Shown: positions 44,897-59,852 of the stretch, piece after piece
Layout: every line of letters begins with the position of its first letter
Position numbering within the stretch: the first letter of the stretch is position 1
DNA from: Kosakonia sp. BYX6
GTDB lineage: Bacteria; Pseudomonadota; Gammaproteobacteria; Enterobacterales; Enterobacteriaceae
Length of the DNA: 64,000 nucleotides
Direction: 5' to 3'
NCBI RefSeq assembly: GCF_038449125.1
Contig: NZ_CP151800.1
Location: 1,212,406-1,276,405, forward strand
Notes under the pieces: model-generated
Seen by the model: only the letters and a program-made list of their open reading frames with translations
Database searches by the model: none
What the model was told of the DNA's origin: nothing
Program-made: the position numbers and the translations under genes

Positions 44897-47470
44897 ATGC
44901 GTCTGGATCGTCTTACCAATAAATTCCAGCTTGCTCTCGCCGATGCCCAGTCACTCGCACTGGGGCACGACAACCAATTTATCGAACCCCTTCATTTAAT
45001 GAGCGCTTTGCTGAACCAGGAAGGCGGTTCGATTCATCCTTTATTAACCTCTGCCGGCGTTAACGCTGGCCAGTTACGCACAGCCATTGAACAGGCGTTG
45101 AGCCGCTTACCGCAGGTGGAAGGCACTGGCGGTGATGTGCAGCCATCGCAGGATTTGGTACGTGTGCTTAACCTTTGCGACAAGCTGGCGCAAAAACGGG
45201 GTGACAATTTTATCTCGTCGGAACTCTTTGTTCTGGCGGCGCTGGAATCACGCGGCACGCTGACAGATTTGCTTAAATCAGCGGGTGCAACGACGGCCAA
45301 TGTGACTCAGGCGATTGAACAAATGCGTGGGGGAGACAACGTGAACGACCAGGGGGCTGAAGATCAACGTCAGGCCTTGAAAAAATTTACTGTGGATCTG
45401 ACTGAACGTGCTGAACAGGGCAAGCTTGATCCGGTGATCGGCCGTGACGAAGAGATCCGCCGTACTATCCAGGTGTTGCAACGCCGTACCAAAAACAACC
45501 CGGTGTTGATTGGTGAACCGGGCGTCGGTAAAACCGCCATCGTAGAAGGTCTGGCGCAGCGTATTGTTAACGGCGAAGTGCCGGAAGGTCTGAAAGGCCG
45601 CCGTGTACTGGCGCTGGATATGGGGTCGCTGGTGGCCGGGGCGAAATACCGCGGTGAGTTTGAAGAGCGTTTAAAAGGCGTCCTCAACGATCTGGCGAAA
45701 CAGGAAGGCAACGTCATTCTGTTTATCGACGAACTGCACACCATGGTCGGTGCGGGTAAAGCCGACGGCGCAATGGATGCGGGCAATATGCTGAAGCCTG
45801 CGTTGGCACGTGGTGAACTGCATTGCGTCGGTGCAACCACGCTGGATGAGTATCGTCAATATATAGAGAAAGACGCTGCCCTTGAGCGTCGCTTCCAGAA
45901 AGTGCTGGTGGCTGAGCCAACGGTGGAAGACACCATCGCTATTTTGCGTGGCCTGAAAGAGCGCTATGAATTGCACCATCATGTGCAAATCACGGACCCG
46001 GCGATTGTCGCGGCGGCAACGTTGTCGCATCGCTATATTTCCGACCGGCAACTGCCGGATAAAGCCATCGACTTAATCGATGAAGCCGCGTCCAGCATTC
46101 GGATGCAGATCGACTCAAAACCGGAAGAACTCGACCGGCTCGATCGCCGTATCATTCAGCTCAAGCTGGAACAGCGGGCATTGATGAAAGAGTCTGACGA
46201 GGCCAGTAAAAAACGTCTCGAAATGCTTAATGAAGAGCTGGAAGATAAAGAGCGTCAGTACTCCACGCTGGAAGAAGAGTGGAAAGCTGAGAAAGCTTCC
46301 CTCTCCGGAACGCAGACAATTAAGTCCGAACTGGAGCAGGCGAAAATCGCCATGGAACAAGCTCGTCGTAGTGGTGACCTGGGAAGGATGTCGGAATTGC
46401 AGTACGGCAAAATTCCGGAGCTGGAAAAACAGCTCGCTGCGGCAACGCAGGCAGAAGGGAAAACTATGCGACTGCTTCGTAACCGTGTTACCGATGCCGA
46501 AATTGCCGAAGTACTGGCGCGTTGGACCGGCATTCCTGTGGCACGGATGATGGAAGGCGAGCGTGAAAAATTACTGCGGATGGAGCATGACCTGCACCAT
46601 CGCGTAATTGGTCAGGATGAAGCGGTTGAAGCGGTATCGAACGCCATTCGTCGTAGCCGCGCAGGTTTGTCGGATCCGAATCGGCCTATTGGCTCGTTCC
46701 TGTTCCTTGGGCCTACTGGCGTGGGTAAAACTGAGCTGTGCAAATCGCTGGCGAATTTTATGTTCGATAGCGACGATGCAATGGTGCGTATCGATATGTC
46801 CGAGTTTATGGAGAAACACTCCGTTTCGCGCCTGGTCGGTGCGCCTCCGGGATATGTCGGTTATGAAGAGGGCGGTTACCTGACAGAAGCGGTACGTCGT
46901 CGTCCTTATTCCGTCATCCTTCTGGATGAAGTGGAGAAAGCGCATCCGGATGTATTCAACATTCTGTTGCAGGTGCTGGACGATGGTCGTCTGACGGACG
47001 GGCAGGGCAGAACGGTCGACTTCCGTAATACGGTGGTCATTATGACGTCCAACCTTGGCTCTGATCTGATTCAGGAGCGCTTTGGCGATCTGGATTACGG
47101 TCATATGAAAGAGTTGGTACTGGGTGTGGTCAGCCAGAGCTTCCGCCCGGAATTCGTCAACCGTATTGATGAAGTGGTGGTGTTCCATCCGTTAGGCGAA
47201 AAACATATTGCTTCTATTGCGCAGATTCAGTTGCAGCGTTTGTACAAACGTCTGGAAGAGCGTGGTTATGAAGTAACGATCTCTGATGAGGCGCTGAAAC
47301 TACTCAGTGCGAATGGTTATGATCCGGTGTACGGCGCGCGTCCATTAAAACGTGCAATCCAGCAGCAGATCGAAAACCCGCTGGCGCAGCAAATCCTCTC
47401 CGGCGAACTGATTCCGGGCAAAAGGGTTCAGCTTGTCGTGAAAGACGATCGCATAGTTGCCGTGCAGTAA
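44897..47470 (+). CDS. clpB: Disaggregase ClpB
   Basis: The 857-residue Hsp100 AAA+ protein, the same length as E. coli ClpB, rescues aggregated proteins with DnaK. Parts: N domain (1-145), AAA-1 with Walker A GEPGVGKT (near 206), the coiled-coil middle domain (about 410-525) and AAA-2 with GPTGVGKT (near 605). ATG 44897 (MRLDRLTN) is chosen; GGGAGG lies upstream. GTG at 45341 (Val149) follows GGGGGAG and is the known kind of internal start that yields the short form lacking the N domain. Confidence 0.98.
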   Translation: MRLDRLTNKFQLALADAQSLALGHDNQFIEPLHLMSALLNQEGGSIHPLLTSAGVNAGQLRTAIEQALSRLPQVEGTGGDVQPSQDLVRVLNLCDKLAQKRGDNFISSELFVLAALESRGTLTDLLKSAGATTANVTQAIEQMRGGDNVNDQGAEDQRQALKKFTVDLTERAEQGKLDPVIGRDEEIRRTIQVLQRRTKNNPVLIGEPGVGKTAIVEGLAQRIVNGEVPEGLKGRRVLALDMGSLVAGAKYRGEFEERLKGVLNDLAKQEGNVILFIDELHTMVGAGKADGAMDAGNMLKPALARGELHCVGATTLDEYRQYIEKDAALERRFQKVLVAEPTVEDTIAILRGLKERYELHHHVQITDPAIVAAATLSHRYISDRQLPDKAIDLIDEAASSIRMQIDSKPEELDRLDRRIIQLKLEQRALMKESDEASKKRLEMLNEELEDKERQYSTLEEEWKAEKASLSGTQTIKSELEQAKIAMEQARRSGDLGRMSELQYGKIPELEKQLAAATQAEGKTMRLLRNRVTDAEIAEVLARWTGIPVARMMEGEREKLLRMEHDLHHRVIGQDEAVEAVSNAIRRSRAGLSDPNRPIGSFLFLGPTGVGKTELCKSLANFMFDSDDAMVRIDMSEFMEKHSVSRLVGAPPGYVGYEEGGYLTEAVRRRPYSVILLDEVEKAHPDVFNILLQVLDDGRLTDGQGRTVDFRNTVVIMTSNLGSDLIQERFGDLDYGHMKELVLGVVSQSFRPEFVNRIDEVVVFHPLGEKHIASIAQIQLQRLYKRLEERGYEVTISDEALKLLSANGYDPVYGARPLKRAIQQQIENPLAQQILSGELIPGKRVQLVVKDDRIVAVQ

Positions 47471-47483
47471 GTGATGAAAAAAC

Positions 47484-47511
47484 AAAAACGGGCTCTTCGG
47501 GGCTCGTTTTT
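47484..47511 (+). terminator. clpB terminator
   Basis: AAAAACGGGCTC pairs with GGGCTCGTTTTT, with two G-U pairs, around TTCG and is followed by TGTTT. Confidence 0.8.
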
Positions 47512-47552
47512 GTTTAAAAAGCAGGCGGAAATGTTTGTGCTACACTCATTTA

Positions 47553-47768
47553 GCTCGAAAAATAAGCAGGCGGTAACTTTTTCCAAATTAGGGGTTGCCA
47601 GCCGGAATTAACTCCCTATAATGCGCCTCCACTGACACGGCACAACGGCAGACACACCGGCCTGTCAGGTGAATAATTCTGAAAATAATCAGTTGACTTC
47701 ACGGCGGGAAAGCGTAATATGCACACCCCGCGCCGCAGCGAAAAGCGAGGCGGCACTGCTCTTTAACA
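47553..47768 (+). promoter_or_regulatory. rRNA operon promoters P1 and P2, Fis site and boxA
   Basis: P1 has TTGCCA (47595-47600) and TATAAT (47617-47622). P2 has TTGACT (47693-47698) and TAATAT (47715-47720). Both have 16-base spacers. GCTCGAAAAATAAGC (47553-47567) fits the Fis consensus and centres near -69 from P1, like Fis site I in E. coli rrn. GCGCCTCCACTGACACGG after P1 holds the GC-rich discriminator. boxA TGCTCTTTAACA (47757-47768) recruits Nus factors. The leader runs to 47900. Confidence 0.92.
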
Positions 47769-47900
47769 ATTTATCAGACAATCTGTGTGGGCACTCAGGG
47801 GATATGGATTCTTGAACGTCGCAAGACGCTAAATGAATACCAAGTCTCACGGGTGAACACGTAATTCATTACGAAGTTTAATTCAGTGAGCATCAAACTT

Positions 47901-49442
<1,542 letters not shown>

Positions 49443-49527
49443 CCTGAAAGAACCTGCCCCTGCAGTGCCCACACAGATTGTCTGATGAAAAGCAGAAAGC
49501 AAGGCGTCTTGCGATTGAGACTTCAGT

Positions 49528-49603
49528 GTCCCCTTCGTCTAGAGGCCCAGGACACCGCCCTTTCACGGCGGTAACAGGGGTTCGAATCCCCTAGGGGACG
49601 CCA
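49528..49603 (+). tRNA. gltW: tRNA-Glu (anticodon TTC)
   Basis: 76 bases, GTCCCCT acceptor paired with AGGGGAC, encoded GCCA end, anticodon loop CCTTTCACG with TTC. It is the usual single spacer tRNA of rrnG-type operons. Confidence 0.98.
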
Positions 49604-49643
49604 CGCGTTAACTGATGAGGTTGAACCTCGCAGGGGACGCCAC
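49593..49643 (+). repeat. Short direct repeat of the tRNA-Glu 3' end in the spacer
   Basis: AGGGGACGCCAC occurs at 49593-49604 (tRNA 3' end) and again at 49632-49643, 39 bases on. In the E. coli rrnG spacer, as I recall it, the sequence after the second copy directly follows the tRNA, so 39 bases look inserted or duplicated. Confidence 0.7.
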
Positions 49644-49834
49644 TTGCTGGTTTGTGAGTGAAAGTCACCGGCCCTGATATTTCAAAACTGACTTGTAAAG
49701 TCACGTTTGAAATATCTGCTCTTTAAAAATCTGGATCAAGCTGAAAATTGAAACGCGGAACAGTGCGAACTGTTCCGTGAGTCTCTCAAATTTTCGCAAC
49801 GTGATGATGCGTAAGAAACATCTTCGGGTTGTGA
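49604..49834 (+). other. tRNA-Glu to 23S spacer with antitermination and processing elements
   Basis: It carries an imperfect hairpin with arms ATATTTCAAA and TTTGAAATAT (about 49677-49714), a second boxA TGCTCTTTAA (49717-49726) and the 5' strand of the 23S RNase III processing stem. Confidence 0.75.
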
Positions 49835-52740
<2,906 letters not shown>

Positions 52741-52840
52741 ACAACGCCGAAGATGTTTTGGTGTGAGAGAGAGAAGATTTTCAGCCTGATACAGATAAAG
52801 CCGGGTGCGGAGGAGAAGTCTGCACGCGGTAAACAGAATT

Positions 52841-52960
52841 TGCCTGGCGGCAACAGCGCGGTGGTCCCACCTGACCCCATGCCGAACTCAGAAGTGAAAC
52901 GCCGTAGCGCCGATGGTAGTGTGGGGTCTCCCCATGCGAGAGTAGGGAACTGCCAGGCAT
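52841..52960 (+). rRNA. rrfG: 5S ribosomal RNA
   Basis: 120 bases from TGCCTGGCGGCAACAGC to GAACTGCCAGGCAT, with closing stem TGCCTGGCGG/CTGCCAGGCA. One copy only. Confidence 0.98.
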
Positions 52961-52973
52961 CAGACAAGTGAAG

Positions 52974-52999
52974 AGGCCATCCGTCGGGATGGCCTTTTT
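52974..52999 (+). terminator. rRNA operon terminator T1
   Basis: AGGCCATCC and GGATGGCCT around GTCG, followed by five T. Confidence 0.93.
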
Positions 53000-53053
53000 G
53001 CGTTCTGTCTTCTGGTTGTCGGTGGGCATTCCACCGGCAGCCGGAACAAACAG

Positions 53054-53083
53054 ACAAGCCTCATGCGAAAGCATGAGGCTTGT
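53054..53083 (+). terminator. Second hairpin after the rRNA operon
   Basis: A perfect 13-bp stem, ACAAGCCTCATGC and GCATGAGGCTTGT, around a GAAA tetraloop and followed by TGTTACT. It is probably a backup terminator before kgtP. Confidence 0.75.
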
Positions 53084-53138
53084 TGTTACTCTTCCCCATC
53101 GGGGCATATTCTCATTTCATTATCCTGCTAAGCTAAAT

Positions 53139-53180
53139 TGTGATATGCATCACTAATCGGTGATAACAAATATGTAACAT
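53139..53180 (+). promoter_or_regulatory. CRP site and promoter of kgtP
   Basis: TGTGATATGCATCACT (53139-53154) fits the CRP consensus with one change. A possible -10 TAACAT (53175-53180) would put CRP near -41. Control by carbon source fits a dicarboxylate transporter. Confidence 0.65.
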
Positions 53181-53258
53181 TCCTACCTTTGCACAGTGGT
53201 GAGCATGGATGTTCACTGTCAGAAAGCAATCCTTAGCGTTGGCAGGAGTAAAATTAGA

Positions 53259-54557
53259 ATGGCTGAAAGCAGCATGACAACCCGCGAATCGCTCACCGGT
53301 AGCGATACCCGACGCCGGGTGTGGGCAATTATCGGTGCCTCATCGGGTAACTTAGTGGAATGGTTTGATTTTTACGTCTATTCCTTTTGCTCTCTTTATT
53401 TTGCCCATATCTTTTTTCCAGCAGGAAATACCACCACTCAGCTACTACAAACCGCAGGTGTTTTTGCTGCAGGCTTTCTGATGCGACCAATCGGCGGCTG
53501 GCTTTTCGGCCGCATTGCCGACAGGCGCGGACGTAAAACATCGATGCTGATCTCCGTTTGCATGATGTGTATGGGTTCGCTGGTGATTGCTTGCTTGCCT
53601 GGCTACGACAGTATCGGTACGTGGGCTCCTGCGTTATTACTGTTGGCGCGTCTGTTTCAAGGGCTCTCGGTTGGTGGAGAATATGGTACCAGCGCCACTT
53701 ATATGAGTGAGGTCGCGGTTGAAGGGCGCAAAGGGTTTTATGCCTCATTTCAGTACGTTACCCTGATTGGTGGTCAATTATTGGCGTTGCTTGTTGTAGT
53801 TATATTGCAGCAGGTTCTGGAAGATGAGGCTCTGCGATCCTGGGGCTGGCGTATCCCGTTTGCCATCGGCGCAGTACTGGCCATCGTCGCGCTTTGGCTA
53901 CGTCGTCAGTTGGATGAAACCTCGCAACAGGAAGTCCGTGCTTTGAAAGAGGCCGGTTCGATGAAAGGGTTGTGGCGAAACCGCAAAGCTTTTCTAATGG
54001 TGCTTGGTTTTACCGCCGGTGGTTCGCTCACGTTCTACACTTTTACGACTTATATGCAGAAGTACCTCGTTAATACAGCGGGTATGCATGCAAACGTGGC
54101 GAGCATCATTATGACTGTCGCCTTGTTTGTCTTTATGTTGATCCAACCGGTTATCGGCGCTTTGTCCGATCGCATTGGCCGCCGTACTTCAATGCTGCTT
54201 TTTGGTGGGCTGGCGACGATATTTACCGTGCCGATCCTGAGTGCGCTGCATAGCGTAAACTCACCTTATATAGCATTTGCGCTGGTCATGCTGGCTCTGA
54301 TAATTACCAGCTTCTATACCTCGATCAGTGGGATCCTGAAAGCAGAGATGTTCCCGGCGCAGGTTCGTGCGTTAGGGGTTGGGCTGTCCTATGCCGTAGC
54401 GAATGCGGTGTTTGGCGGCTCAGCCGAGTATGTCGCCCTGTCGCTGAAATCCGTCGGTTTCGAAACCGCTTTCTTCTGGTACGTCACTGTGATGGGCGCG
54501 TTAGCGTTTCTGGTTTCTCTGATGCTGCATCGCAAAGGAAAGGGTATTCGTCTTTAG
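53259..54557 (+). CDS. kgtP: Alpha-ketoglutarate permease
   Basis: The 432-residue proton symporter belongs to the MHS branch of the major facilitator superfamily and imports 2-oxoglutarate. Twelve membrane helices, the loop 2-3 motif [12 protein letters not shown] and the signature [19 protein letters not shown] are visible. ATG 53259 gives the E. coli length and has CAGGAG 10 bases upstream; the frame stays open further back. Ends inside the yfiM stop on the other strand (four-base overlap). Confidence 0.97.
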   Translation: MAESSMTTRESLTGSDTRRRVWAIIGASSGNLVEWFDFYVYSFCSLYFAHIFFPAGNTTTQLLQTAGVFAAGFLMRPIGGWLFGRIADRRGRKTSMLISVCMMCMGSLVIACLPGYDSIGTWAPALLLLARLFQGLSVGGEYGTSATYMSEVAVEGRKGFYASFQYVTLIGGQLLALLVVVILQQVLEDEALRSWGWRIPFAIGAVLAIVALWLRRQLDETSQQEVRALKEAGSMKGLWRNRKAFLMVLGFTAGGSLTFYTFTTYMQKYLVNTAGMHANVASIIMTVALFVFMLIQPVIGALSDRIGRRTSMLLFGGLATIFTVPILSALHSVNSPYIAFALVMLALIITSFYTSISGILKAEMFPAQVRALGVGLSYAVANAVFGGSAEYVALSLKSVGFETAFFWYVTVMGALAFLVSLMLHRKGKGIRL

Positions 54558-54877
54558 TGTTCCGCCAGTTGCCACACGGCATAGCCCGTTGTGGCACCAG
54601 CAACGTCCCACGCAAAATCCTTCCAGCTCCAGCCGCTCCCCGCCGGGCGGCTGTCCCACAGTTCTTTCGAAGCCCCAAGACTCAAGGAAAACATCACCCC
54701 TAATACCGCGCTACGATCGCGACTGATGCCCTGATGCTGTGCATACTCATTTCCGGCTGCGGAAAGCATCGCTGAGCCAAGAAAGTGTTGCGCTTTATCC
54801 TGACCAGTCCAGTTATCGTTTGCCATATGGCTGCAACCCGTCAGCAGTAATGCGCTTAACAAGAAGGTGTATTTCAT
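54554..54877 (-). CDS. yfiM: YfiM, DUF2279 lipoprotein
   Basis: The 107-residue predicted lipoprotein has lipobox LLTGC (Cys15). The conserved [16 protein letters not shown] and [19 protein letters not shown] segments mark the DUF2279 family. Function unknown. It is convergent with kgtP and separated from pssA by the pssA terminator. Confidence 0.92.
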   Translation of the reverse strand: MKYTFLLSALLLTGCSHMANDNWTGQDKAQHFLGSAMLSAAGNEYAQHQGISRDRSAVLGVMFSLSLGASKELWDSRPAGSGWSWKDFAWDVAGATTGYAVWQLAEH

Positions 54878-54893
54878 GAGGGAAGCCTGAAAA

Positions 54894-54919
54894 AAAGCCC
54901 TGTCGCAGGACAGGGCTTT
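54894..54919 (-). terminator. pssA terminator
   Basis: AAAGCCCTGTC and GACAGGGCTTT around GCAG. On the minus strand a T-run follows. Confidence 0.9.
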
Positions 54920-54922
54920 GAT

Positions 54923-56278
54923 TTAAAGAATACGGCTAATTAACTTATCGATGCGGATACGGCGCAAGCGGCGAATCAGCTTACGCACTTTCACCGGATA
55001 ATCGGCAATGCTTTGCAGATCGCGATAGTGATTAACGACCGTGGTATGTGTGCGGATAAGCTCAAGCTCTTTATCACGCTGTGCCGCCAGTTCGTGCTTC
55101 GGATCGTGGATCAACACCGCGTTTTCCAGGTCCAGGCGCCAGGCGCGCGGGTTCAGGTTATTCCCCGTCAGCAAGATCCACTCATCATCAACCCACATGC
55201 CTTTCAGGTGATAGCTGTTATCGTCATCTTTCCACAGCCGAACCACTAGCTGATCGGTATTCACGTAATATTGCAGGCGGCTCAAAAAGCGGCGCAGGTT
55301 GATCTCATAGAGATAAGGCAAAGCGCCGATGATTTTAAACGGCTGATCTTCAGGGATAAAAAAGTCATTCGCCGTTTTATCACCCACGATAATTTCTACC
55401 TTCTTGCCTTCGCGGAGTAGCTGGATAACATTGCGCACCAGCACTGCGGGCAGGTTGAAGTACGGTGTACAAATGGTCAATTTGTGTTCCGCACACGGCA
55501 TCAGGTGGAAAATCGTTTTGTTCAGCAGGCTGGATTTACCCAGACCGACCAGCGGCGTTACGGCCAATTGTTCATTATCGGCATCGCCCTGGAAATGGAA
55601 TGTGGCATCACGCAATTCCTGACGGAACTGACGAATATCATTTTTGATTTCCGGGCTTTTCGGTCGCAGAGGATCGTCAAGACGATTAACGCCTCGACCC
55701 TGAATCAGGTTTTTATCCACCCAATCACGCATCACATCCGCCATTTGCGGGTTGCGGATCAGCTGATAACGGTCATAACGATATTTTTCATGCTGATGCA
55801 GGTAAACATCATTAATGCTCGCGCCGCTATACAGCACACTGTCATCAATGATGAAACCTTTGAAATGGAGTACGCCGAGCGCTTCACGCGTATTGACTGG
55901 TACGCCATAAACCGGAACGACGACGCCAGGATTTTCCTGAGCGAGGTGGCAATACCAGTCGGCGTTGGTGTTTGACGCCGCCGCGCCAATGCGCCCACGC
56001 TGTGCGCGGTGCCAGTCGACGAGGACACAAACATCCAGTTCAGGGCGCTGGCGTTTTGCTTCATACAGCGTGTTCAGAATTCCTTTCCCGCCATCGTCCT
56101 GTTCAAGATACAGGGCAATGATATAGATTCGGCGCGTCGCGCTGGCTATCTTCGCAAGCAGCGTCTCCCGGAAATCAGCCGGTGCATAGAAGAACTCTAC
56201 ATCATCAACTGACTGGGAAATCTTGGGTAGTTGGGCAAGGTGTTGTTGATGTTTATTACGCTTAAATTTTGACAACAT
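54923..56278 (-). CDS. pssA: CDP-diacylglycerol-serine O-phosphatidyltransferase
   Basis: The 451-residue phospholipase D superfamily enzyme makes phosphatidylserine, the precursor of phosphatidylethanolamine. Two HKD motifs are seen: HFKGFIIDD (near 140) and HLKGMWVDD (near 350). It is ribosome and membrane associated in E. coli. ATG 56278 (MLSKFKRNK) matches E. coli; a GTG one codon earlier is possible. A basic C-terminus (KLIRRLRRIRIDK) probably contacts the membrane. Confidence 0.98.
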   Translation of the reverse strand: MLSKFKRNKHQQHLAQLPKISQSVDDVEFFYAPADFRETLLAKIASATRRIYIIALYLEQDDGGKGILNTLYEAKRQRPELDVCVLVDWHRAQRGRIGAAASNTNADWYCHLAQENPGVVVPVYGVPVNTREALGVLHFKGFIIDDSVLYSGASINDVYLHQHEKYRYDRYQLIRNPQMADVMRDWVDKNLIQGRGVNRLDDPLRPKSPEIKNDIRQFRQELRDATFHFQGDADNEQLAVTPLVGLGKSSLLNKTIFHLMPCAEHKLTICTPYFNLPAVLVRNVIQLLREGKKVEIIVGDKTANDFFIPEDQPFKIIGALPYLYEINLRRFLSRLQYYVNTDQLVVRLWKDDDNSYHLKGMWVDDEWILLTGNNLNPRAWRLDLENAVLIHDPKHELAAQRDKELELIRTHTTVVNHYRDLQSIADYPVKVRKLIRRLRRIRIDKLISRIL

Positions 56279-56391
56279 CACAGTGCGTTTCTTCTCTGTT
56301 TATTGAAGGGTCTTCTGTACCATGCAGACGACATAAGCGGGCAATAATAACACCGTGCCTACTAAAGTGGTCAACATTTCCAGTACCTTAC

Positions 56392-59052
56392 TCAGGATTG
56401 ATCCGTCTGCGCCAGCGGGAGCGACAAGCCCACGATCCCATCTTCCAGCTGAATATCGACATCGAATCCCAGTTTACGCGCCAGTGTCACCATGCCGCGA
56501 TTGTTGGGCATAGTAATACCATTCAAGCGTTTAAGTCCGTGATCCCGGGTATAACTGATAAGCTTCTCAAGCAAACGCCGCCCAAGCCCGAGTCCTTTTA
56601 AATCAGAACGTACTAATACGGAAAACTCCGCATCAATATTGTCCGGATCGGATATTGCGCGGGTGACCCCCAGAATCTCTTCGCCTTGCTCCGTGTGGCG
56701 CACTGCTACAAATGCCATTTCCCGATCGTAGTCGATCTGCGTCATATTCGCTAAATCATCGTGGGTAAATTCGTTGATCTCGCTAAAGTAGCGGTAATAA
56801 AGATCCTCTTTCGTCACGCGCGCGATAAACTGCTGGAGCTGCGGCTCATCTTCAGGAAGGATCGGTCGGAACAGACAAAGTTCGCCATTTTTCATCCTGA
56901 CTTGCTCTTCAAGGTGTTGCGGATAGGGGCGGATAGCCAACCGAGATTCGCCATTTTTGACCGATGATGTGATGGTCATGCTTACATCCAGCGCCGTAAA
57001 CTCGCTGCCGGATGCCAGCAGCGGGTGAATATCGAGCCGTTCGATTTCCGGGCAATCAACAATCAGGTTTGAAACCTGCACCAGAAACTGGCTTAAACCG
57101 GCGATGTCCAGCGCGCGTAACGCGCTACGACCGCGGATCTTTTTGCTTTTGATCGCCTGAATAACCAGGTAACGCGCAAGGTTCATATTCAGCGGGGGCA
57201 GGGCGACAGCTGCTTGATCTTCCGCCCGCCATTCAACGCCGCCTTCACCCAGCATAATCAGCGGGCCAAATACCGGATCGTGCTCGACCACTACGCGCAG
57301 CTCCTGCGCGCCGGCACGGTTCGCCATACTTTGCACCTGCAAACCGTGGATCCGCGCCTGAGGCCAGTTTATCTTCACGCGTTCGATAATCGCATCTGCC
57401 GCCTGTTGAACCTCCTTCGCGGTGCGTAGATAAAGCATGACTCCCTGAACTTCCGATTTATGCGGAATATCCGGCGAACGCAATTTCAACGCGACCGGGT
57501 AGCCAATTTGTTCGGCAATATGTACCGCCTCGATGCTGTCGCTGGCGATCCATGTCGGCAGCGTTTGCAAACCCCAGGCACGCAAAATCGGTTGCACTTC
57601 GTGGGTGTCCAGCAGGGTTGCGCCGTCGGCGAGCGCTTGTTGCAGCAAGTTATGCGCTTCGGCGGTATCTGCCGTCAGGCTCAGCGAAATTGCCGGCGTT
57701 TCACGTAGCTGTTTTTGGTTGCGGCGGTACTCCACCATATGCATAAACGCGGTGATGGTGCCTTCCGGCGTGCGGTACGTTGGCAACCCCGCTTCGCTAA
57801 AGAAACGCCGTGCTTCCTGGGATGAAAATTCACCACACCAGTTGGTCAGCACTGTGACATATTTCCCGCGAGGATGATTTTTCAGCACATCAATCAACGC
57901 CTGCGCACTTTGGCTACCCGGTGCTGCCGCGCTTGGGGAATGAATCACCATTAACGCATCGTAATCATGGCTGTTCAGTAGAATGTTGAGTGCGGTGGCA
58001 TAGCGCGCATTACCGGCATCATCCCGCAAATCCAGCGGATTACCGGGCGTGACATACTCCGGGAGCGCCGCGCGGAGTTGCGCCAATGTCTCTTCGCTAA
58101 GCGTTGCCAGCTTGCCATTGCGTAACCACAGTTCATCAAGCGCCAGCGCGGCTGGCGCTGCACCGTTACTGATGATCATCAAACGCTCACCGCGCAGCGG
58201 GCGCATATGGCTAAGGGTTTCAACGGCTGAAAACAGTTCATGGGTGTCCTGAACGCGCAGCAGACCGGCACGTTGAATAGCCGCGTCCCAGGCCGGATCA
58301 AGGCCCGAATGCGTATGTAAAAGGCGCTGGGCTTCCGGGCTGCGGCCGCTTTTGATCACCAAAATAGGTTTGTTACGCGACGCACTACGCGCAGCCGATA
58401 CAAAACGGCGCGCATCGCTTAAATGTTCAAGATAAAGAAGAATGGCGCTGGTTTTACTGTCACGGGCAAGGAAATCCAGCAGTTCATCGACATCAATATC
58501 GAGGCTATCGCCCAGCGCGATAAAGTAGGAAAAGCCCATTTCCCGCTGCTGCGCCCAATCGAGAATGGTGTTGGACACGGCAGCAGATTGGGAAATAAAC
58601 GCCAGTTTGCCGCGCGTAATCGGTACCGGAGAGAAACTGGCATTCAGACCTTGCCACGGTGCCAATAAACCCAGGCTGTTGGGGCCAAGCAGGCGCATTT
58701 GGTAGCGGCCCGCGCAGGCGAGCAGTTCTGCGTGTTGCTCAGGCGGCGCGGAAAGAATAATGCAGGTCTTACAGCCTTTTTGCCCGAGAGCGTCGAGCAA
58801 TTCCAGGTTTCGTTTGTAGTGGGTGCATAACACTGCGAGGTCGGGGGTAAAAGGCAAGCTGGCGATATCCGGCCAGGCCAGCACGCCTTGTACGGCTTTA
58901 TACGCCGGTGTCACCGGTAATACTGGCCCGGCGAAACCGCCTGCCAACAAGTTGCGCATCATCAGGAAACCGGCGCGATCTGGTTTCATCGACGCGCCCA
59001 CTACCGCAATCGATCGGGGACGCAATAACGCTTCCAACCCTCGTTGGCTCAT
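56392..59052 (-). CDS. patZ: Protein lysine acetyltransferase PatZ
   Basis: The 886-residue Pat-type enzyme, the same length as E. coli PatZ/YfiQ, acetylates acetyl-CoA synthetase and other proteins. An NDP-forming acyl-CoA synthetase-like region without catalytic activity (CoA-binding about 1-130, succinyl-CoA ligase-like to about 460, ATP-grasp about 480-700) precedes a GNAT domain (about 720-886) with RSDLKGLGLGRRLLEKL for acetyl-CoA. ATG 59052 (MSQRGLEAL) follows GGAGG at five bases, which decides the start. Lies 32 bases after tapT on the same strand. Confidence 0.97.
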   Translation of the reverse strand: MSQRGLEALLRPRSIAVVGASMKPDRAGFLMMRNLLAGGFAGPVLPVTPAYKAVQGVLAWPDIASLPFTPDLAVLCTHYKRNLELLDALGQKGCKTCIILSAPPEQHAELLACAGRYQMRLLGPNSLGLLAPWQGLNASFSPVPITRGKLAFISQSAAVSNTILDWAQQREMGFSYFIALGDSLDIDVDELLDFLARDSKTSAILLYLEHLSDARRFVSAARSASRNKPILVIKSGRSPEAQRLLHTHSGLDPAWDAAIQRAGLLRVQDTHELFSAVETLSHMRPLRGERLMIISNGAAPAALALDELWLRNGKLATLSEETLAQLRAALPEYVTPGNPLDLRDDAGNARYATALNILLNSHDYDALMVIHSPSAAAPGSQSAQALIDVLKNHPRGKYVTVLTNWCGEFSSQEARRFFSEAGLPTYRTPEGTITAFMHMVEYRRNQKQLRETPAISLSLTADTAEAHNLLQQALADGATLLDTHEVQPILRAWGLQTLPTWIASDSIEAVHIAEQIGYPVALKLRSPDIPHKSEVQGVMLYLRTAKEVQQAADAIIERVKINWPQARIHGLQVQSMANRAGAQELRVVVEHDPVFGPLIMLGEGGVEWRAEDQAAVALPPLNMNLARYLVIQAIKSKKIRGRSALRALDIAGLSQFLVQVSNLIVDCPEIERLDIHPLLASGSEFTALDVSMTITSSVKNGESRLAIRPYPQHLEEQVRMKNGELCLFRPILPEDEPQLQQFIARVTKEDLYYRYFSEINEFTHDDLANMTQIDYDREMAFVAVRHTEQGEEILGVTRAISDPDNIDAEFSVLVRSDLKGLGLGRRLLEKLISYTRDHGLKRLNGITMPNNRGMVTLARKLGFDVDIQLEDGIVGLSLPLAQTDQS

Positions 59053-59084
59053 ACCGGCCTCCACAAATGAGTGACCCGATGATA

Positions 59085-59789
59085 TTAAACGCTTTCGGCT
59101 GCGTTTGCTGTGACGGTTGACGAATGATGCGGTTTCCCTGCCAGGTAACGCTCGCGAAAGAGAGTGAAATGGTCGCTTAGTGCCTGCGCAGCGGTGTTAT
59201 CACAGGCCAAATCCAATAGCGCAATCGCCACTTCCGCCGTGCAGTATTGATCGTCGGCGTGGGCTTCACGCAACCGGTAAGCGGAAACGCGCGATAAATC
59301 GACGGAAATAACCGGTAATGCATCCAGATAAGGGCTTTTGCGAAACATTTTGCGCGCCTCGGTCCAGGTTCCGTCGAGCATAATAAACAGCGGTGGTTTG
59401 CCCGTTGGCGGTGCGCTCAGAACCTGGCGCTCACTGCCTGCATAAGAAGCTGGAAATACCACCATTGGCTGGTATTCGTCGCTGGCACATAAGTCAATAA
59501 GCGCCTGCGGCGGCTCGGTGCGCGACCACTGAAAAGCCAGCGTGTCCGGTAACACATCGGCAATCAATCGCCCGGTATTGCTGGGTTTCATGGGTTCGGT
59601 ATCAAACATGACCAGGCAAAATCGGCTGGTGGCCGTCGACGGTTTTAGCGTTTCACACAGGCATTGACGCAGTGGCAGCAAGCAGCGCTGGCAGCGGCGG
59701 ATTCGATTGCCACGCGCAAGAAACGGGCGAGTCGAGCGGGCAAGACGCTCAGCGCGGAGTTGGAGAACGGCGTTATGGTTCATGGGCAT
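59085..59789 (-). CDS. tapT: tRNA-uridine aminocarboxypropyltransferase
   Basis: The 234-residue DTW-domain enzyme (YfiP) makes acp3U47 in tRNA. Cysteine-rich start CQRCLLPLRQCLC, the SAM-binding FDTEPMKPSNTGRLI and the DGTW motif (LDGTWTEARKM) are present. Two ATG codons (59789, 59783) are possible; neither has a clear ribosome site. The acp3U47 activity is known from family work. It leads the tapT-patZ operon. Confidence 0.95.
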   Translation of the reverse strand: MPMNHNAVLQLRAERLARSTRPFLARGNRIRRCQRCLLPLRQCLCETLKPSTATSRFCLVMFDTEPMKPSNTGRLIADVLPDTLAFQWSRTEPPQALIDLCASDEYQPMVVFPASYAGSERQVLSAPPTGKPPLFIMLDGTWTEARKMFRKSPYLDALPVISVDLSRVSAYRLREAHADDQYCTAEVAIALLDLACDNTAAQALSDHFTLFRERYLAGKPHHSSTVTANAAESV

Positions 59790-59852
59790 CGCGTTAGAAA
59801 AACGCCATTGTCGCAGAGGTAAAAACGGGGCACAAGATGCGCCCCGGTAGGA

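Noticed and set aside
49604-49660. A second spacer tRNA
   Set aside because: Only about a dozen bases of the tRNA-Glu 3' end recur; no cloverleaf can form.
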